DNA from: Promethearchaeota archaeon
Lineage (GTDB): Archaea; Asgardarchaeota; Lokiarchaeia; Sigyniarchaeales; SOKP01
Length of the DNA stretch: 64,000 bases
Assembly: GCA_016839555.1 (NCBI GenBank)
Contig: JAEOUA010000003.1
Coordinates: 451,610 to 515,609, forward strand
Direction: 5' to 3'
Part shown: one piece after another, positions 35,807 through 44,856 of the stretch
How positions within the stretch are numbered: the first letter of the stretch is position 1
Layout: the number at the start of each line of letters is the position of its first letter
The notes under the pieces: generated by a model
Databases searched by the model: none
The model's input: the letters and a program-made list of their open reading frames with translations, nothing else
Told to the model about the DNA's origin: nothing
Translations under genes and position numbers: made by a program

Positions 35807-37092
35807 GTTTTGTACCTCCCTCAACATGGCAAACAATAAAAGGCCTTCTTTATAGCAAAGGCCTACGAATCTTTAAGCTTGATCCTAATAGTAGAAATAT
35901 TGCAGCATTACTTGGCAAACCTGATCGTATTCCGCCATCTGCCGGTCAAATTCATGTTCATTCAATGACAGTGGCTAAGGCGGATCCTCAACGATTTATT
36001 CATACTGATGGAAAATATTGTGCCGACGTTCAATTCTATGTTCAAAGATGGTATGATCTGGAACAACCCTTGGTTATACCTCCGGAGACCTATAATTTTG
36101 AAATCGAGGCTCTCGGAGGGAGTTTATTAAAAACTAAAAAACATATGTCGTCAATAGATCAAAATAATCCATTGATTAAGAAAGAAGAGGACATCGATAA
36201 AATTAAATTACCAATAGATAAAGAGTGGGGAAGGGTTCAGTATGTTATAGATTGCCTAAATGAGTTCAAGGAATGTTTGGGTAGTATTTCAACTGGAGTT
36301 TTCTGTGGTCCCTTCAGTTTCATATGCGGAATTCATTCATATGTTGGTGTAATCCGAGATATAAGAAATAACCCGGATTTCATTCACAGACTTCTCAAGT
36401 GGTCCATCGATGAAGTGGCAATACCCTATCTTCAACTCCTTAAACAAGAAACTGGTTTCGATGCTTATATCGGTGCTGATGCATGGTCGGCTATTCCTAA
36501 TACAAATAAAAAAATAGCTGAAGAATTCGTTTTTCCATATAATACTTATTTAAGGGAAGAAGCTAAGAAAATAGGAATTACAGCTAATGTTGGGGGAAGT
36601 GTCGATTATTGCGTAGAAGACCCTAAGAGGTTTGATCCGGAACTTATGAAATGGGCTTGGTATCATATGGGTGTGGAACTTATGGGTAAACCATTCTTAA
36701 TGATGGGGATGGGGAGACCAGAACTCTGGCCAATAGATGTTATGCAGGATTTCATAAAGGAAAATAAAAGTAGATTTTGGACGCCTCCGGTCTTGGCAAG
36801 TTGTAGTGCAAGATTCATAAGAGACTCAACTCCACAAGAAATTGTGGACTATTTGAAAAGAATTATAGATGGATTGGCAAGAGATGGTCATATGATGTTC
36901 TTTTTTGTCCAGATTCCAGCTGATACACCACCTGTAAATGTCCATACTGCGGTACAGGCTATCAAAACCTTTGGTAAGTACCCAATAGCTGAAAACTTGG
37001 ATAACGTCCCATTTGAGATTCCTAAAATTGAACCATATCATGAATGGCTTAAGCGTGAAATTGCTGAAGGAAGAGCGATTGATTACGAATAA
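35803..37092 (+). CDS. URO-D-fold methyltransferase, possible O-demethylase
   Basis: A 429-residue protein of the uroporphyrinogen decarboxylase fold used by corrinoid methyltransferases (MtaA, CmuA, MtoB/MtvB types). GRIP-like features include IPPSAGQIHVHS, CGPFSFICGIHS, GADAWSAIPNT, TANVGGSVDYC and GIEK-like C-terminal strands. A strong GGAGGTG ribosome site at 35791-35797 precedes the ATG. With a corrinoid protein and MtrH-like genes, it is likely the methyl-donor-specific enzyme. Methoxylated compounds are one candidate because the MtoABC sets of A. fulgidus and Methermicoccus use the same parts; not proven here. Confidence 0.8.
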   Translation: MSFVPPSTWQTIKGLLYSKGLRIFKLDPNSRNIAALLGKPDRIPPSAGQIHVHSMTVAKADPQRFIHTDGKYCADVQFYVQRWYDLEQPLVIPPETYNFEIEALGGSLLKTKKHMSSIDQNNPLIKKEEDIDKIKLPIDKEWGRVQYVIDCLNEFKECLGSISTGVFCGPFSFICGIHSYVGVIRDIRNNPDFIHRLLKWSIDEVAIPYLQLLKQETGFDAYIGADAWSAIPNTNKKIAEEFVFPYNTYLREEAKKIGITANVGGSVDYCVEDPKRFDPELMKWAWYHMGVELMGKPFLMMGMGRPELWPIDVMQDFIKENKSRFWTPPVLASCSARFIRDSTPQEIVDYLKRIIDGLARDGHMMFFFVQIPADTPPVNVHTAVQAIKTFGKYPIAENLDNVPFEIPKIEPYHEWLKREIAEGRAIDYE

Positions 37093-37103
37093 AATAATCA
37101 CAT

Positions 37104-38024
37104 ATGTTTGAGTTTAAAACCAATCAGAAGATTTTCAAGATATCTGAAATTATGATTGGAGGCCAGCCTGGGCAGCTACCAACAGTCATGATAGGGAGTA
37201 TTTTCCATAGAGGACATGGAATAGTGAAAAACCATCGCACTGGAAATTTTGATAGACAAAAAGCGCAACACCTTATTCGACAACAAGAGGAGTTGTCTGA
37301 AAGGATGGGGATTCCTTGCATGCTTGATGTCTATGGAGAGAACATAGAATCGCTTCAAAAGTACGTAGACTATATATCCGATATTACTGATGCCCCAATC
37401 TTACTGAATGCTCCTACAGCATCATTGCGAGTCCAAGGAGTAAGCTACACAAGAGATATAGGTCTTATAGATAGAATTATCTACAATTCTATCAATTACA
37501 CAATTAATGAACAGGAGATAGAAGGCATTAAGGAGACTGGTGTTAAAACGGCTCTTATTCAATCAATGAATCCGCGAAATATCAAACTTGAAGGTATGGT
37601 GAAAATTATAAAGAAGGATTCTGAGACGGGACTCCTTATTGATTCCTTAAAAGCAGGAATTGAGAAACCTCTTTTACTTGCTCCTGTGTATGATGTTCCA
37701 AGTATGGGACTTGGATTAAAAGGAGTTCAAATATTGAAGAATGAGTTCGGATTCCCGACAGGTATTCCACCAATTGGAATTGTTGGTGTCTGGGATAAGA
37801 TTGAGAAACTCGGAATAAATGTGAAAAAGACCTGTCGAGGAAGTGTTCTGGCGTTATCTCAATACTCTGGTTCAGATTTTATCATCTATGGCTCAATCGC
37901 GAAAGCACCTGATTTATTTCCAGTATGTGCAATGGTAGACATTATTGTCGCTTATATCACAAAACAAGTATATGGTACGAAGTTATTGACTGAAAATCAT
38001 CCATTCTATAAAATACTCAGATAG
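37104..38024 (+). CDS. MtrH/MtoA-like methyltransferase, copy 1
   Basis: A 306-residue homologue of tetrahydromethanopterin S-methyltransferase subunit H, the TIM-barrel subunit that transfers methyl between corrinoid and the pterin. Seen: GGQPGQLPTVMIGSIF near residue 18, LLNAPTAS, a QSMNPRN segment and YGSIAKAPDLFP near the end. No other Mtr subunit is nearby, so it should work with the corrinoid protein rather than in an Mtr complex. It is followed directly by a paralogue; the two share motifs but are clearly diverged. Confidence 0.88.
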   Translation: MFEFKTNQKIFKISEIMIGGQPGQLPTVMIGSIFHRGHGIVKNHRTGNFDRQKAQHLIRQQEELSERMGIPCMLDVYGENIESLQKYVDYISDITDAPILLNAPTASLRVQGVSYTRDIGLIDRIIYNSINYTINEQEIEGIKETGVKTALIQSMNPRNIKLEGMVKIIKKDSETGLLIDSLKAGIEKPLLLAPVYDVPSMGLGLKGVQILKNEFGFPTGIPPIGIVGVWDKIEKLGINVKKTCRGSVLALSQYSGSDFIIYGSIAKAPDLFPVCAMVDIIVAYITKQVYGTKLLTENHPFYKILR

Positions 38025-38033
38025 GTGAAAAAA

Positions 38034-38978
38034 ATGTTTAAATATGAAAAAGAGCAAAAAATCTATGAAATAAATGGTTTGAAATTAGGAGGACAACCTG
38101 GAGAATTACCAACAGTAATGATCGGAAGTATATTTTATGAAGGTCATAAGATCCTAAAGGATGCAAAGAAAGGTGAGTTCAAGAAAGAGAAAGCACAACA
38201 ACTAATCAAGATTGAAGAGGAGTTATCTGATCAGACTGGAAACCCGATGCTTCTAGATATATGCTGTGCTTGGCCAGAGGCTTTTGAGAAGTTGATTGAT
38301 TTTGTAGCTAGTAATACCGATAGTCCATTTGCGATTGATGGTACTACTGCTGAAGTGAAGATGGTAGGAGCTAAATATGTTAAAGAGACGGGTTTATCTT
38401 CAAGAGTCGTGTATAATTCGATAATGCCTCAAGCTAAGGATGATGAACTTGTTGCAATCAAAGAGTCAGGAATCGAGTCTGCAATTTTACTCACTCTAAA
38501 CACGAAAAATCCCACACTTGCAGGTAGGATCGAGATAATGGATGACTTACAAAATTTGGCCCAAAAAGCAGGAATCACAAAACCACTTATCGACACCACA
38601 GTGATTGACAAACCAGATATAGGCCCTATCAGTAAAGCTATCTTTATGGTTAAGGACCAATATGGAATACCTTCAGGAGCAGGTGTTCACAATGCAATTG
38701 CTAGATGGTCTGAAATGAGTGAATTATCTTCCGAGAAACTTATGCTTGCTAATGCAGTAGCAAACTCGTTTCCAATAGCCATGGGAGCAGATTTCTTACT
38801 ATATGGACCAATTGAAAATGCTCCAGAGGCTTATTTTGTTTCATCTCTAGCTGATACTTATGTGGCTTATAATGCAAGACAGGAATTCAGAATACGCCCA
38901 TTAACTAATAATCATCCTTTGATGAGAATCTTTAGGAAAAACAATAATATAAAAGAAATTAAGAAAAAATTATTATAG
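38034..38978 (+). CDS. MtrH/MtoA-like methyltransferase, copy 2
   Basis: A 314-residue paralogue of the preceding gene. GGQPGELPTVMIGSIF, LLDICCAWPEAF, FAIDGTTA, KPLIDTTVIDKPDIGP and YGPIENAPEAYF follow the MtrH pattern. I take the ATG at 38034 instead of the GTG at 38025: the ATG matches the start of copy 1 (MFEFKTNQKIF/MFKYEKEQKIY), and GGTG at 38024-38027 is its ribosome site. The stop of copy 1 is only nine bases upstream, so the pair is coupled. Two MtrH paralogues side by side are unusual; they may form a heteromer or have different pterin or corrinoid partners. Confidence 0.88.
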   Translation: MFKYEKEQKIYEINGLKLGGQPGELPTVMIGSIFYEGHKILKDAKKGEFKKEKAQQLIKIEEELSDQTGNPMLLDICCAWPEAFEKLIDFVASNTDSPFAIDGTTAEVKMVGAKYVKETGLSSRVVYNSIMPQAKDDELVAIKESGIESAILLTLNTKNPTLAGRIEIMDDLQNLAQKAGITKPLIDTTVIDKPDIGPISKAIFMVKDQYGIPSGAGVHNAIARWSEMSELSSEKLMLANAVANSFPIAMGADFLLYGPIENAPEAYFVSSLADTYVAYNARQEFRIRPLTNNHPLMRIFRKNNNIKEIKKKLL

Positions 38979-39314
38979 ATTACCGCATTCACATTCAGTT
39001 TTTATATTAATAAGAAGCATGAGATCATTTAAAAATTTAATAAAGAATCTTGTATTGAGAGATTTCAAATCAAGATTTGGCAAAATCAAGATTTTGAGAA
39101 CATAATTAGCAGATAGAGCTGAGAATTTTCCAAATCGATGATGATTGATATAGAAAAAGGCAAAAGATCAAAAATTTTATCTTTATTTATTTTATAAATA
39201 AATATTTTTTATACTTTTATGAGAAAAAAATTAAACAAAAATCAAATTAAAACCTTAAATGAAATTTTTATTTTAGATATTTGGGTAAGATTTTTAAAGT
39301 ATGAGAAGTATGGA
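38979..39314. other. intergenic region after methyl-transfer operon
   Basis: No supported gene. A 28-codon frame at 39019-39105 slightly resembles the N-terminus of ABC-2 permeases but is too short to call. Short direct repeats around AAATCAAGATTTTG/AAATCAAGATTTGG occur at 39068-39096. The polynucleotide kinase gene ends convergently. Confidence 0.35.
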
Positions 39315-40544
39315 CTAAAGATATAAATATCCTTGGTGATTGCCCTTAGTACTTAATCGTAAACTCCCTATAAGTACTTTTTTAATCTCTAATTGTTCCG
39401 TATATTTCAAATCTGAGAAGATTAAGAAGTATTCCTTCTCTAAATCAATGGAAAACAAAAGTCCAATATTAATCATTTTAGAATTTTCATCTAAAAGCGA
39501 AATAAGAACGTAATGGTATGGTAATGTGATAAGATTTTCTAAATCAATTTCTCTCTCAATAATTTTATTTTTTTCTTTATCATATTCATTTTTTACAAAT
39601 TTAATATCATCTAAGGGAATAGTAATTTTCTGAAAATCTGCTAAAACCTTAGAAAAGCGGCTCTGTCTTAAGAATCTTCGATCTTCTTTATCTTTATCAT
39701 AATAATATTCGTTTTCTTTTTTAATTAAAAACAATTCTTTTTGTTTTTCGGACTTTACCTTTTTCTCAATAAGCTTTAATTCTTCTATATCATCATCATG
39801 AAACGCAATAACTATATCTGGGTCTACTGTTTTTATGAAGAACGTTTTATAAATGACTCCGGCCTCTGATTTAATCCAGCCATCTGTATCAATTAAAATG
39901 AAATTGCTTTCTTGATACTTTTCTATAAAATCTTTTATTAAATTTTTAGTAGCATGAGAGACTATAAATTTGAGATTTTCTTTAGGATAGGTTGCACCAA
40001 TAAATTTCGTGAATTCTGGTTTAATATCCTCTCCTGAAATAATCGAACTCCCAATAGATCCAATATTAATTGTGGTAGGAATATACATTATTTGTTGACC
40101 CAGATCGGAATCAAGATATCCTCCATTTAATCCTTCTCTTTTTAGATTATTTGCGAGATATTTTATAAGAGTTGTTTTTCCATGACTGAGGCCAAGTACC
40201 ATTATTTTTATAGGATGATTTTCCTTATACTTTTCAATATATTTCAAAATTTCATCCTTAATTTCAATCCATTCTTTTGGTATCGAATTTTCCTCGATTA
40301 ATTTTAGATTTTCTTCGGGATTATTCGTATATATATCTAATTTAGAATCTTCTAATGCATAAACAGGATATTGATTCGCACTTGGTATTATTAATTCTAA
40401 ATCTTTCGAATCCTCACCTTTAGTGGTTTCGACTTGATTAGATGTTATGAGTTTTCCAAAAACTTCAACTTGTCCTTCTAAGAGACTTAACCTTGTGGGG
40501 CCTCTAACTATTAGTGTGTTTCCCTTCTTTAATTCTTTAATCAT
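39315..40544 (-). CDS. Clp1/Grc3-type polynucleotide 5'-kinase
   Basis: A 409-residue P-loop kinase. N-terminal beta domain of about 90 residues, then a kinase core with LGLSHGKTTLIKYLA near residue 120, GGYLDSDLGQQ (base for catalysis and metal) near 145, FIGATYPKEN near 190 and ILIDTDGW near 220, which fits the Clp1/Nol9/Grc3 RNA kinases. The P-loop has Leu where the first Gly of GxxxxGKT is expected. Likely role: RNA 5'-OH phosphorylation in RNA processing. ATG start. Confidence 0.85.
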   Translation of the reverse strand: MIKELKKGNTLIVRGPTRLSLLEGQVEVFGKLITSNQVETTKGEDSKDLELIIPSANQYPVYALEDSKLDIYTNNPEENLKLIEENSIPKEWIEIKDEILKYIEKYKENHPIKIMVLGLSHGKTTLIKYLANNLKREGLNGGYLDSDLGQQIMYIPTTINIGSIGSSIISGEDIKPEFTKFIGATYPKENLKFIVSHATKNLIKDFIEKYQESNFILIDTDGWIKSEAGVIYKTFFIKTVDPDIVIAFHDDDIEELKLIEKKVKSEKQKELFLIKKENEYYYDKDKEDRRFLRQSRFSKVLADFQKITIPLDDIKFVKNEYDKEKNKIIEREIDLENLITLPYHYVLISLLDENSKMINIGLLFSIDLEKEYFLIFSDLKYTEQLEIKKVLIGSLRLSTKGNHQGYLYL

Positions 40545-40604
40545 ATAATTACCGTCCTTAGTATAATATTATAAATTACTTTTATTTATTTGTCTCATAA
40601 AATC

Positions 40605-41048
40605 TTAAATTTTCATACTCCAAACCTCATATAATGGTTTGAATCCAACTTTAGTGAATAATTTTTCTGCTGCTTTATTTATATCGGACTTTAACGCTAA
40701 TCGTATAGATTCGATATGATTTCTTTTAAAATAATCTATAGCATGATGTATTAATGCTTCTCCAATTCCGGAACGTCTTTTTTCTTCTCTCACTATTAAA
40801 TTAGATAAATATCCAAACCGCTGCCCATTGTCAGATTTCTCTATAGAACAATTCGCCATACCCAGAACTTGATTATCATTTTTATCTAATGCGACCATTA
40901 CTTCGCTATTTGTATTTTTTCTCATATGATTTTCTAAACTACTTCTCCATCTATCCTCATCAAAGATTTGACTTTTTATTTTACAGAGATTTTTCATTAG
41001 CTGAGTAATTTCCTCAATGTCGCGCTCTGTAAATTCACGTATAATCAT
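40605..41048 (-). CDS. GNAT-family N-acetyltransferase
   Basis: A 147-residue acetyltransferase. LIVREEKRRSGIGEALIHHA near residue 88 gives motif A (R/Q-x-x-G-x-G/A) for acetyl-CoA, with a following helix and NKAAEKLFTKVGFKP near the end as motif B. Substrate unknown. It lies about 60 bases past the polynucleotide kinase on the same strand and may share a message with it. Confidence 0.85.
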   Translation of the reverse strand: MIIREFTERDIEEITQLMKNLCKIKSQIFDEDRWRSSLENHMRKNTNSEVMVALDKNDNQVLGMANCSIEKSDNGQRFGYLSNLIVREEKRRSGIGEALIHHAIDYFKRNHIESIRLALKSDINKAAEKLFTKVGFKPLYEVWSMKI

Positions 41049-41213
41049 AGCTAGATATAATTAACTTTACTTATTATTAATTTAAATTAAAGAATTAATA
41101 AATATTTATGTGAATATGATTGGGAATTATAGTTATTTTTATTATTTTGAACCCGTTTATACCTTCTCATCATCTAATTATTGATATTTTAATCGTCCGA
41201 TAAATGTTTTATT

Positions 41214-41969
41214 TTAGAGAATATCATTTAGAAAGTTTATTAATTCTTGAATAATTACGTCATGGTCTGGACTTTTTAAAATAGGATGATCTTGGTGTTT
41301 TAACCACACTTTCCGTTTTATTGTAGAATTAACACTTTCTAGGATAGTATCCATACTAGAGGGTTTAATGACTGCATCCAATCGCCCTTGAAATGCAATT
41401 ATAGGGCATTTTATCTTAGGGAGAGCTTGGTTCATCTCTTCTATTAAATTCTTTATTTTGGGAGCAATATTTAATGGAATTTTATCGTAGCCTACCCATT
41501 GGCCGTCAGTATCCTCTTTAAATTGTTCAGAATCGACTGGATAATATTTTAGAAATATTTTAAAAAGCGGTACCAATTTATGGGCAAAACCTTTAAGCCC
41601 AGTTGGTGTGCTTATGGTAAAAATGGAATCAAATTTATGCTGCGCTGCTAAGATTAATGTTAAAACGCCACCCATTGAATGTCCTCCAACAATTATCTTC
41701 TCACATTTATTTTTTAACTCTGCTATTTCTTTTTCTAAAAAAGATTTCCATTCATCTATTGAAGTGGTTCTTAAATCTTCTGGTGAGGTTCCATAGCCTG
41801 GTAATAGAGGCACTTTTACAGTGAATCCTTCTCTTTGGTGTATTTCTTTTGCTAATGGTTTTAGATCCGCTGCTGTTCCCCCTCCCCCTCCATGAATTGC
41901 AAGGATGCCAATTTTATTACCCTCAAAATAAAATGGGCCTGCTCCTACCATAATTTTTGAATGATTCAT
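41214..41969 (-). CDS. alpha/beta hydrolase, carboxylesterase-like
   Basis: A 251-residue hydrolase. LAIHGGGGGTAADLKPLA (oxyanion hole), GHSMGGVLTLILA with the nucleophile Ser near residue 96, FQGRLDAVI with the Asp, and HQDHPILKSPDHDVI with the His near the C-terminus give a complete triad. The small cap resembles thermophilic carboxylesterase and monoacylglycerol lipase types. No signal peptide, so cytoplasmic. Substrate unknown. Confidence 0.84.
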   Translation of the reverse strand: MNHSKIMVGAGPFYFEGNKIGILAIHGGGGGTAADLKPLAKEIHQREGFTVKVPLLPGYGTSPEDLRTTSIDEWKSFLEKEIAELKNKCEKIIVGGHSMGGVLTLILAAQHKFDSIFTISTPTGLKGFAHKLVPLFKIFLKYYPVDSEQFKEDTDGQWVGYDKIPLNIAPKIKNLIEEMNQALPKIKCPIIAFQGRLDAVIKPSSMDTILESVNSTIKRKVWLKHQDHPILKSPDHDVIIQELINFLNDIL

Positions 41970-42082
41970 ATTTTCAACCTATATAAAATGATATAATATA
42001 TTCAAAGTCAAAATCAATTACTTTACATTATTTATTAGATTTTCTATTATAAAATTAACTTATTGACACGAGAAGAAAGTAA

Positions 42083-42850
42083 ATGAGTAAATGGAAACAA
42101 ATTTACACCAATTTAAATAAATATTTACTTCTGGCAACCTATCCAGTAGGAATAAAACTTTTAGAAAATAAAAGTGAATTTAAACAATTTAAATACTTAA
42201 AACGTCCAGAAGAAGAAATAGCTTTATGTCAGATTTTTAGTTATTCGCGATATTATGGTTGGACTATGGGATGCACAAAGGACGAAAATTTATGCCCTTT
42301 AGCAAATATAGCATTAGGATTTGAAAAACCATTTCCATTATTTAAAGAAGGTGCGTTTTTTGTGGGAAGATATAATGAGACGAAGGAAGCGGCGAAAAAA
42401 ACCACCGCCTCTATGCCTTTAATAGAAGATCACCCATATTCCGCGATAGTTTCTGGTGCCCTTCATCGAATTGATTATGATCCCGATATTATAATGATCT
42501 GGGGAAATTCTGCTCAAATTATGAGATTGATTCAAGCCTCATTATGGAAAGAAGGGGGAAGATTTTCTATGTCTACATTTTGTGATGGAGTATGTGCTGA
42601 CATCATTTCAGCGGTATATTTGACTAAGAACATGCAGGTTGCGTTTCCATGCCTTGGAGATCGACGATTCGGTCTTGCAAAGGATTCTGATTTAATAGCT
42701 TCCATTCCTAAAGATCTTATTGGAGAGATTTTGGAAGGTTTAGAAAAAACTCATAAAGCAGGCACAAGATTTCCGATCCCCTATCAATTATGTACTCCAA
42801 AATTCTTCGTGAAACTTAAAAAGCAGTTGGATAAAGTAAAGCAAAAATAA
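42083..42850 (+). CDS. DUF169 family protein
   Basis: A 255-residue protein of the DUF169 family. Seen: the PVGIKLLENKSEF start, RPEEEIALCQIFSYSRYYGWT, GCTKDENLCPLANIALGF, the SMPLIEDHPYSAIVSGAL segment, an FCDGVCADIISAVYL motif and LGDRRFGLAKDSDLIASIP. Several conserved cysteines suggest a metal or redox site. Members are frequent in anaerobes and often near one-carbon genes; the reaction is unknown. An ACGAGAAG purine run lies ahead of the ATG. Confidence 0.82.
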   Translation: MSKWKQIYTNLNKYLLLATYPVGIKLLENKSEFKQFKYLKRPEEEIALCQIFSYSRYYGWTMGCTKDENLCPLANIALGFEKPFPLFKEGAFFVGRYNETKEAAKKTTASMPLIEDHPYSAIVSGALHRIDYDPDIIMIWGNSAQIMRLIQASLWKEGGRFSMSTFCDGVCADIISAVYLTKNMQVAFPCLGDRRFGLAKDSDLIASIPKDLIGEILEGLEKTHKAGTRFPIPYQLCTPKFFVKLKKQLDKVKQK

Positions 42851-43006
42851 ATTTTTACTATTTATTTCTTAAAAATATAATTATAAAAATTTGGACCCCT
42901 ACGCCTTCGATCCTCTTAGCTTTGGATATACTAGTGGATATTGATATAGATTAATTGTTTAATAATATAAGATTGCCAAATTTTTTTAAAAATTTTGATT
43001 CTAAAT

Positions 43007-43540
43007 TTACGATTTTTGAAGTTCTTCATAACAAGGAATGCATACTTGCTTTCCATCGAATTTTTTAATTCTCATACTCATTGTAGGATCTCCGCAATTC
43101 TCACAAATTATAGACTCATGAATTTGTGCTCTTTCTGGTGGGTTAAATTCTACATTCTCAATTTTAAATATGTCTTCCGGATTTGAATTCAATAATTTTT
43201 CTATTCGCTCTTCTCTGGTAAACTTATTATGACTATACGGTTCTATTTTCAAAGAAAGTTTAACCGCTTTTTTTCTATCTCTGTTATAAAAGGTATAATT
43301 ATTTTTTCCATAATCCTTGAAAACCAGATTTCCTTTTCCAAATGTGGTTCCCAAGAGTGCTTGAAGACCATCAATGCTACAATTATCATTTTCCACGACT
43401 GCCACCAGTTCTTCATCTATAGAAAAATCGTTTCCATGCTCTAGAATATATTTAGATACTAATACGCCCAAAGCTACTCCAGGACAAGTATGTCCATGAA
43501 ATTTAACTGCTTTTTCCATCAATTCTTTTGTTTGGACCAT
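43007..43540 (-). CDS. FmdE-like protein with zinc ribbon
   Basis: A 177-residue protein of the FmdE family, named after formylmethanofuran dehydrogenase subunit E. FHGHTCPGVALGVLVSKYIL near residue 14 and NDNCSIDGLQALLGTTFGKGNL near 50 are the conserved Cys/His motifs; a C-terminal zinc ribbon (CENCGDPT and CIPCYEEL) follows. No Fmd/Fwd catalytic subunits are in the window, so its role is not set by context. FmdE proteins also occur with molybdenum enzymes. Confidence 0.86.
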   Translation of the reverse strand: MVQTKELMEKAVKFHGHTCPGVALGVLVSKYILEHGNDFSIDEELVAVVENDNCSIDGLQALLGTTFGKGNLVFKDYGKNNYTFYNRDRKKAVKLSLKIEPYSHNKFTREERIEKLLNSNPEDIFKIENVEFNPPERAQIHESIICENCGDPTMSMRIKKFDGKQVCIPCYEELQKS

Positions 43541-43828
43541 CTTAAGTATTATTTCTAACTATTTTTTAAATATTTTTTCCCTTAAAATTATTAATATACC
43601 TTTTATAATTGAATGACTAAACCAAAATAAGATTCAAATTGATTTCTAAGAGTAAAAAGATATTAATTTCTCTGTTGTGAGAGAGAATTCTTTTTCTCTT
43701 ATCTAGCAAGGAAATACAAAAGACTATATATCCAAAAAAATATATTTCTGAAAAAATTAAGACAAAAGGAATATTTTATTAAATTGAAATAACTTAGATT
43801 ATTCCAAAAAAAACAAAATTCAATCATA

Positions 43829-44368
43829 ATGGCTGAAAAAAAATATTTATTTCTCACCGATGCAATGCTAGGAAAATTAACGGTATTATTACGAATATTT
43901 GGCTATGATACCGTGTATGCGAATGATTTATATGGATTAGATTTACCTGCATCTAATATTTTCCCAAATCCTCTTCCTGATCCTATTCCAGATGAAATTC
44001 TTCTAAATTATGCTAAGTCAATGAATAGAATCTTGCTAACTAAAGATTACCCTTTTTATAAAAAAAATACAGATCAGATTTTTCTCTTGGAAGGAAAAGG
44101 AGTTTATAATTATTTGAAGCAACTTAAGGAGGAGTTTGGATTAATATACAAATTTGAGATCCAAAAAGCGAGATGTTCTACATGTAATTCATTAATCAAA
44201 AGGGTTTCTGATAAACAAAAAATAAAAAATTATATAAAAGAATCCACCTATAGCAACTACGATAATTTTTTTCAGTGCATTAATCCAAAATGTAAGAAAG
44301 TCTTTTGGAATGGTCCTCATATTAAAGATATTGAGAAGAAATTAAAGAAACATCATCTAGATGTATAA
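43829..44368 (+). CDS. Mut7-C RNase domain protein (PIN-like, zinc ribbon)
   Basis: A 179-residue protein. FLTDAMLGKLTVLLRIFGYDT near the N-terminus, RILLTKDYPFYKK near 70 and a C-terminal zinc ribbon with CSTCNSL and CINPKCKKVFWNGPHIKDIEKKL match the Mut7-C family (formerly DUF82), PIN-like predicted RNases. The first Asp and the acidic residues that would hold a metal are present. Stands alone with a long AT-rich leader. Confidence 0.86.
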   Translation: MAEKKYLFLTDAMLGKLTVLLRIFGYDTVYANDLYGLDLPASNIFPNPLPDPIPDEILLNYAKSMNRILLTKDYPFYKKNTDQIFLLEGKGVYNYLKQLKEEFGLIYKFEIQKARCSTCNSLIKRVSDKQKIKNYIKESTYSNYDNFFQCINPKCKKVFWNGPHIKDIEKKLKKHHLDV

Positions 44369-44454
44369 AAGAAATGTTAATTATTGAAAATTTATCTATA
44401 GACCCTATTTAAGTTAAAAATATGAATATGAAATTTGAAAATAGAATAAATCAA

Positions 44455-44688
44455 TTATTCTTTTTTCTTAAAATGAGCTTCTTTTATTTCTGTAAATTGT
44501 TGTTTCGCTTTTTCAGCATCTTCTAAGCAATTTCCCTTAGTGTACATAGAATAAGCTTGATTTAATAATTCGAGTGCTTTACGGTATTCCTTATTAGAAA
44601 TATGATTTTTAGATAATTCCATTAAATTATCTCCCTTCTTTTTATAAAACTCAATCCATTGGCTTGAGGTATCTGTATCTTTACTCAT
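44455..44688 (-). CDS. small TPR-like helical protein
   Basis: A 77-residue all-helical protein. EYRKALELLNQAYSMYTK followed by a second helix has the A/G-x-x-x-x-A spacing of a single TPR or MIT-type repeat. Such a short solenoid usually acts as an adaptor. I see no second repeat in the surrounding sequence. Function unknown; coding potential supported by codon use and size but not by any known family. Confidence 0.5.
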   Translation of the reverse strand: MSKDTDTSSQWIEFYKKKGDNLMELSKNHISNKEYRKALELLNQAYSMYTKGNCLEDAEKAKQQFTEIKEAHFKKKE

Positions 44689-44856
44689 AGCATTCTAATT
44701 CTCTTTTAATTTTAGCTTATTTGAAAATAATTTTAACTATATATATTATTTATGATACTCAACATTTTAAAATTAATTGAAATGTAAAAATGATAAAATT
44801 AATATTTTTGAGTAGTGTGCGCATTAAAATTTATTTTTGTGTAAAATAGATATCTT

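Noticed and set aside
35803..37092. Calling this gene a heme-pathway uroporphyrinogen decarboxylase (hemE)
   Set aside because: It is longer than HemE, is translationally coupled to a corrinoid protein and followed by MtrH-like genes, with no porphyrin genes nearby.
39019..39105. A 28-codon plus-strand frame resembling the N-terminus of ABC-2 permeases (LVLRDFKSRF)
   Set aside because: Too short, no ribosome site, no continuation in any frame; likely chance.
43676..43705. AGAGAGAATTCT-TTTTCTCT inverted repeat upstream of the Mut7-C gene
   Set aside because: Short, AT-rich and imperfect; no typical terminator or riboswitch context.
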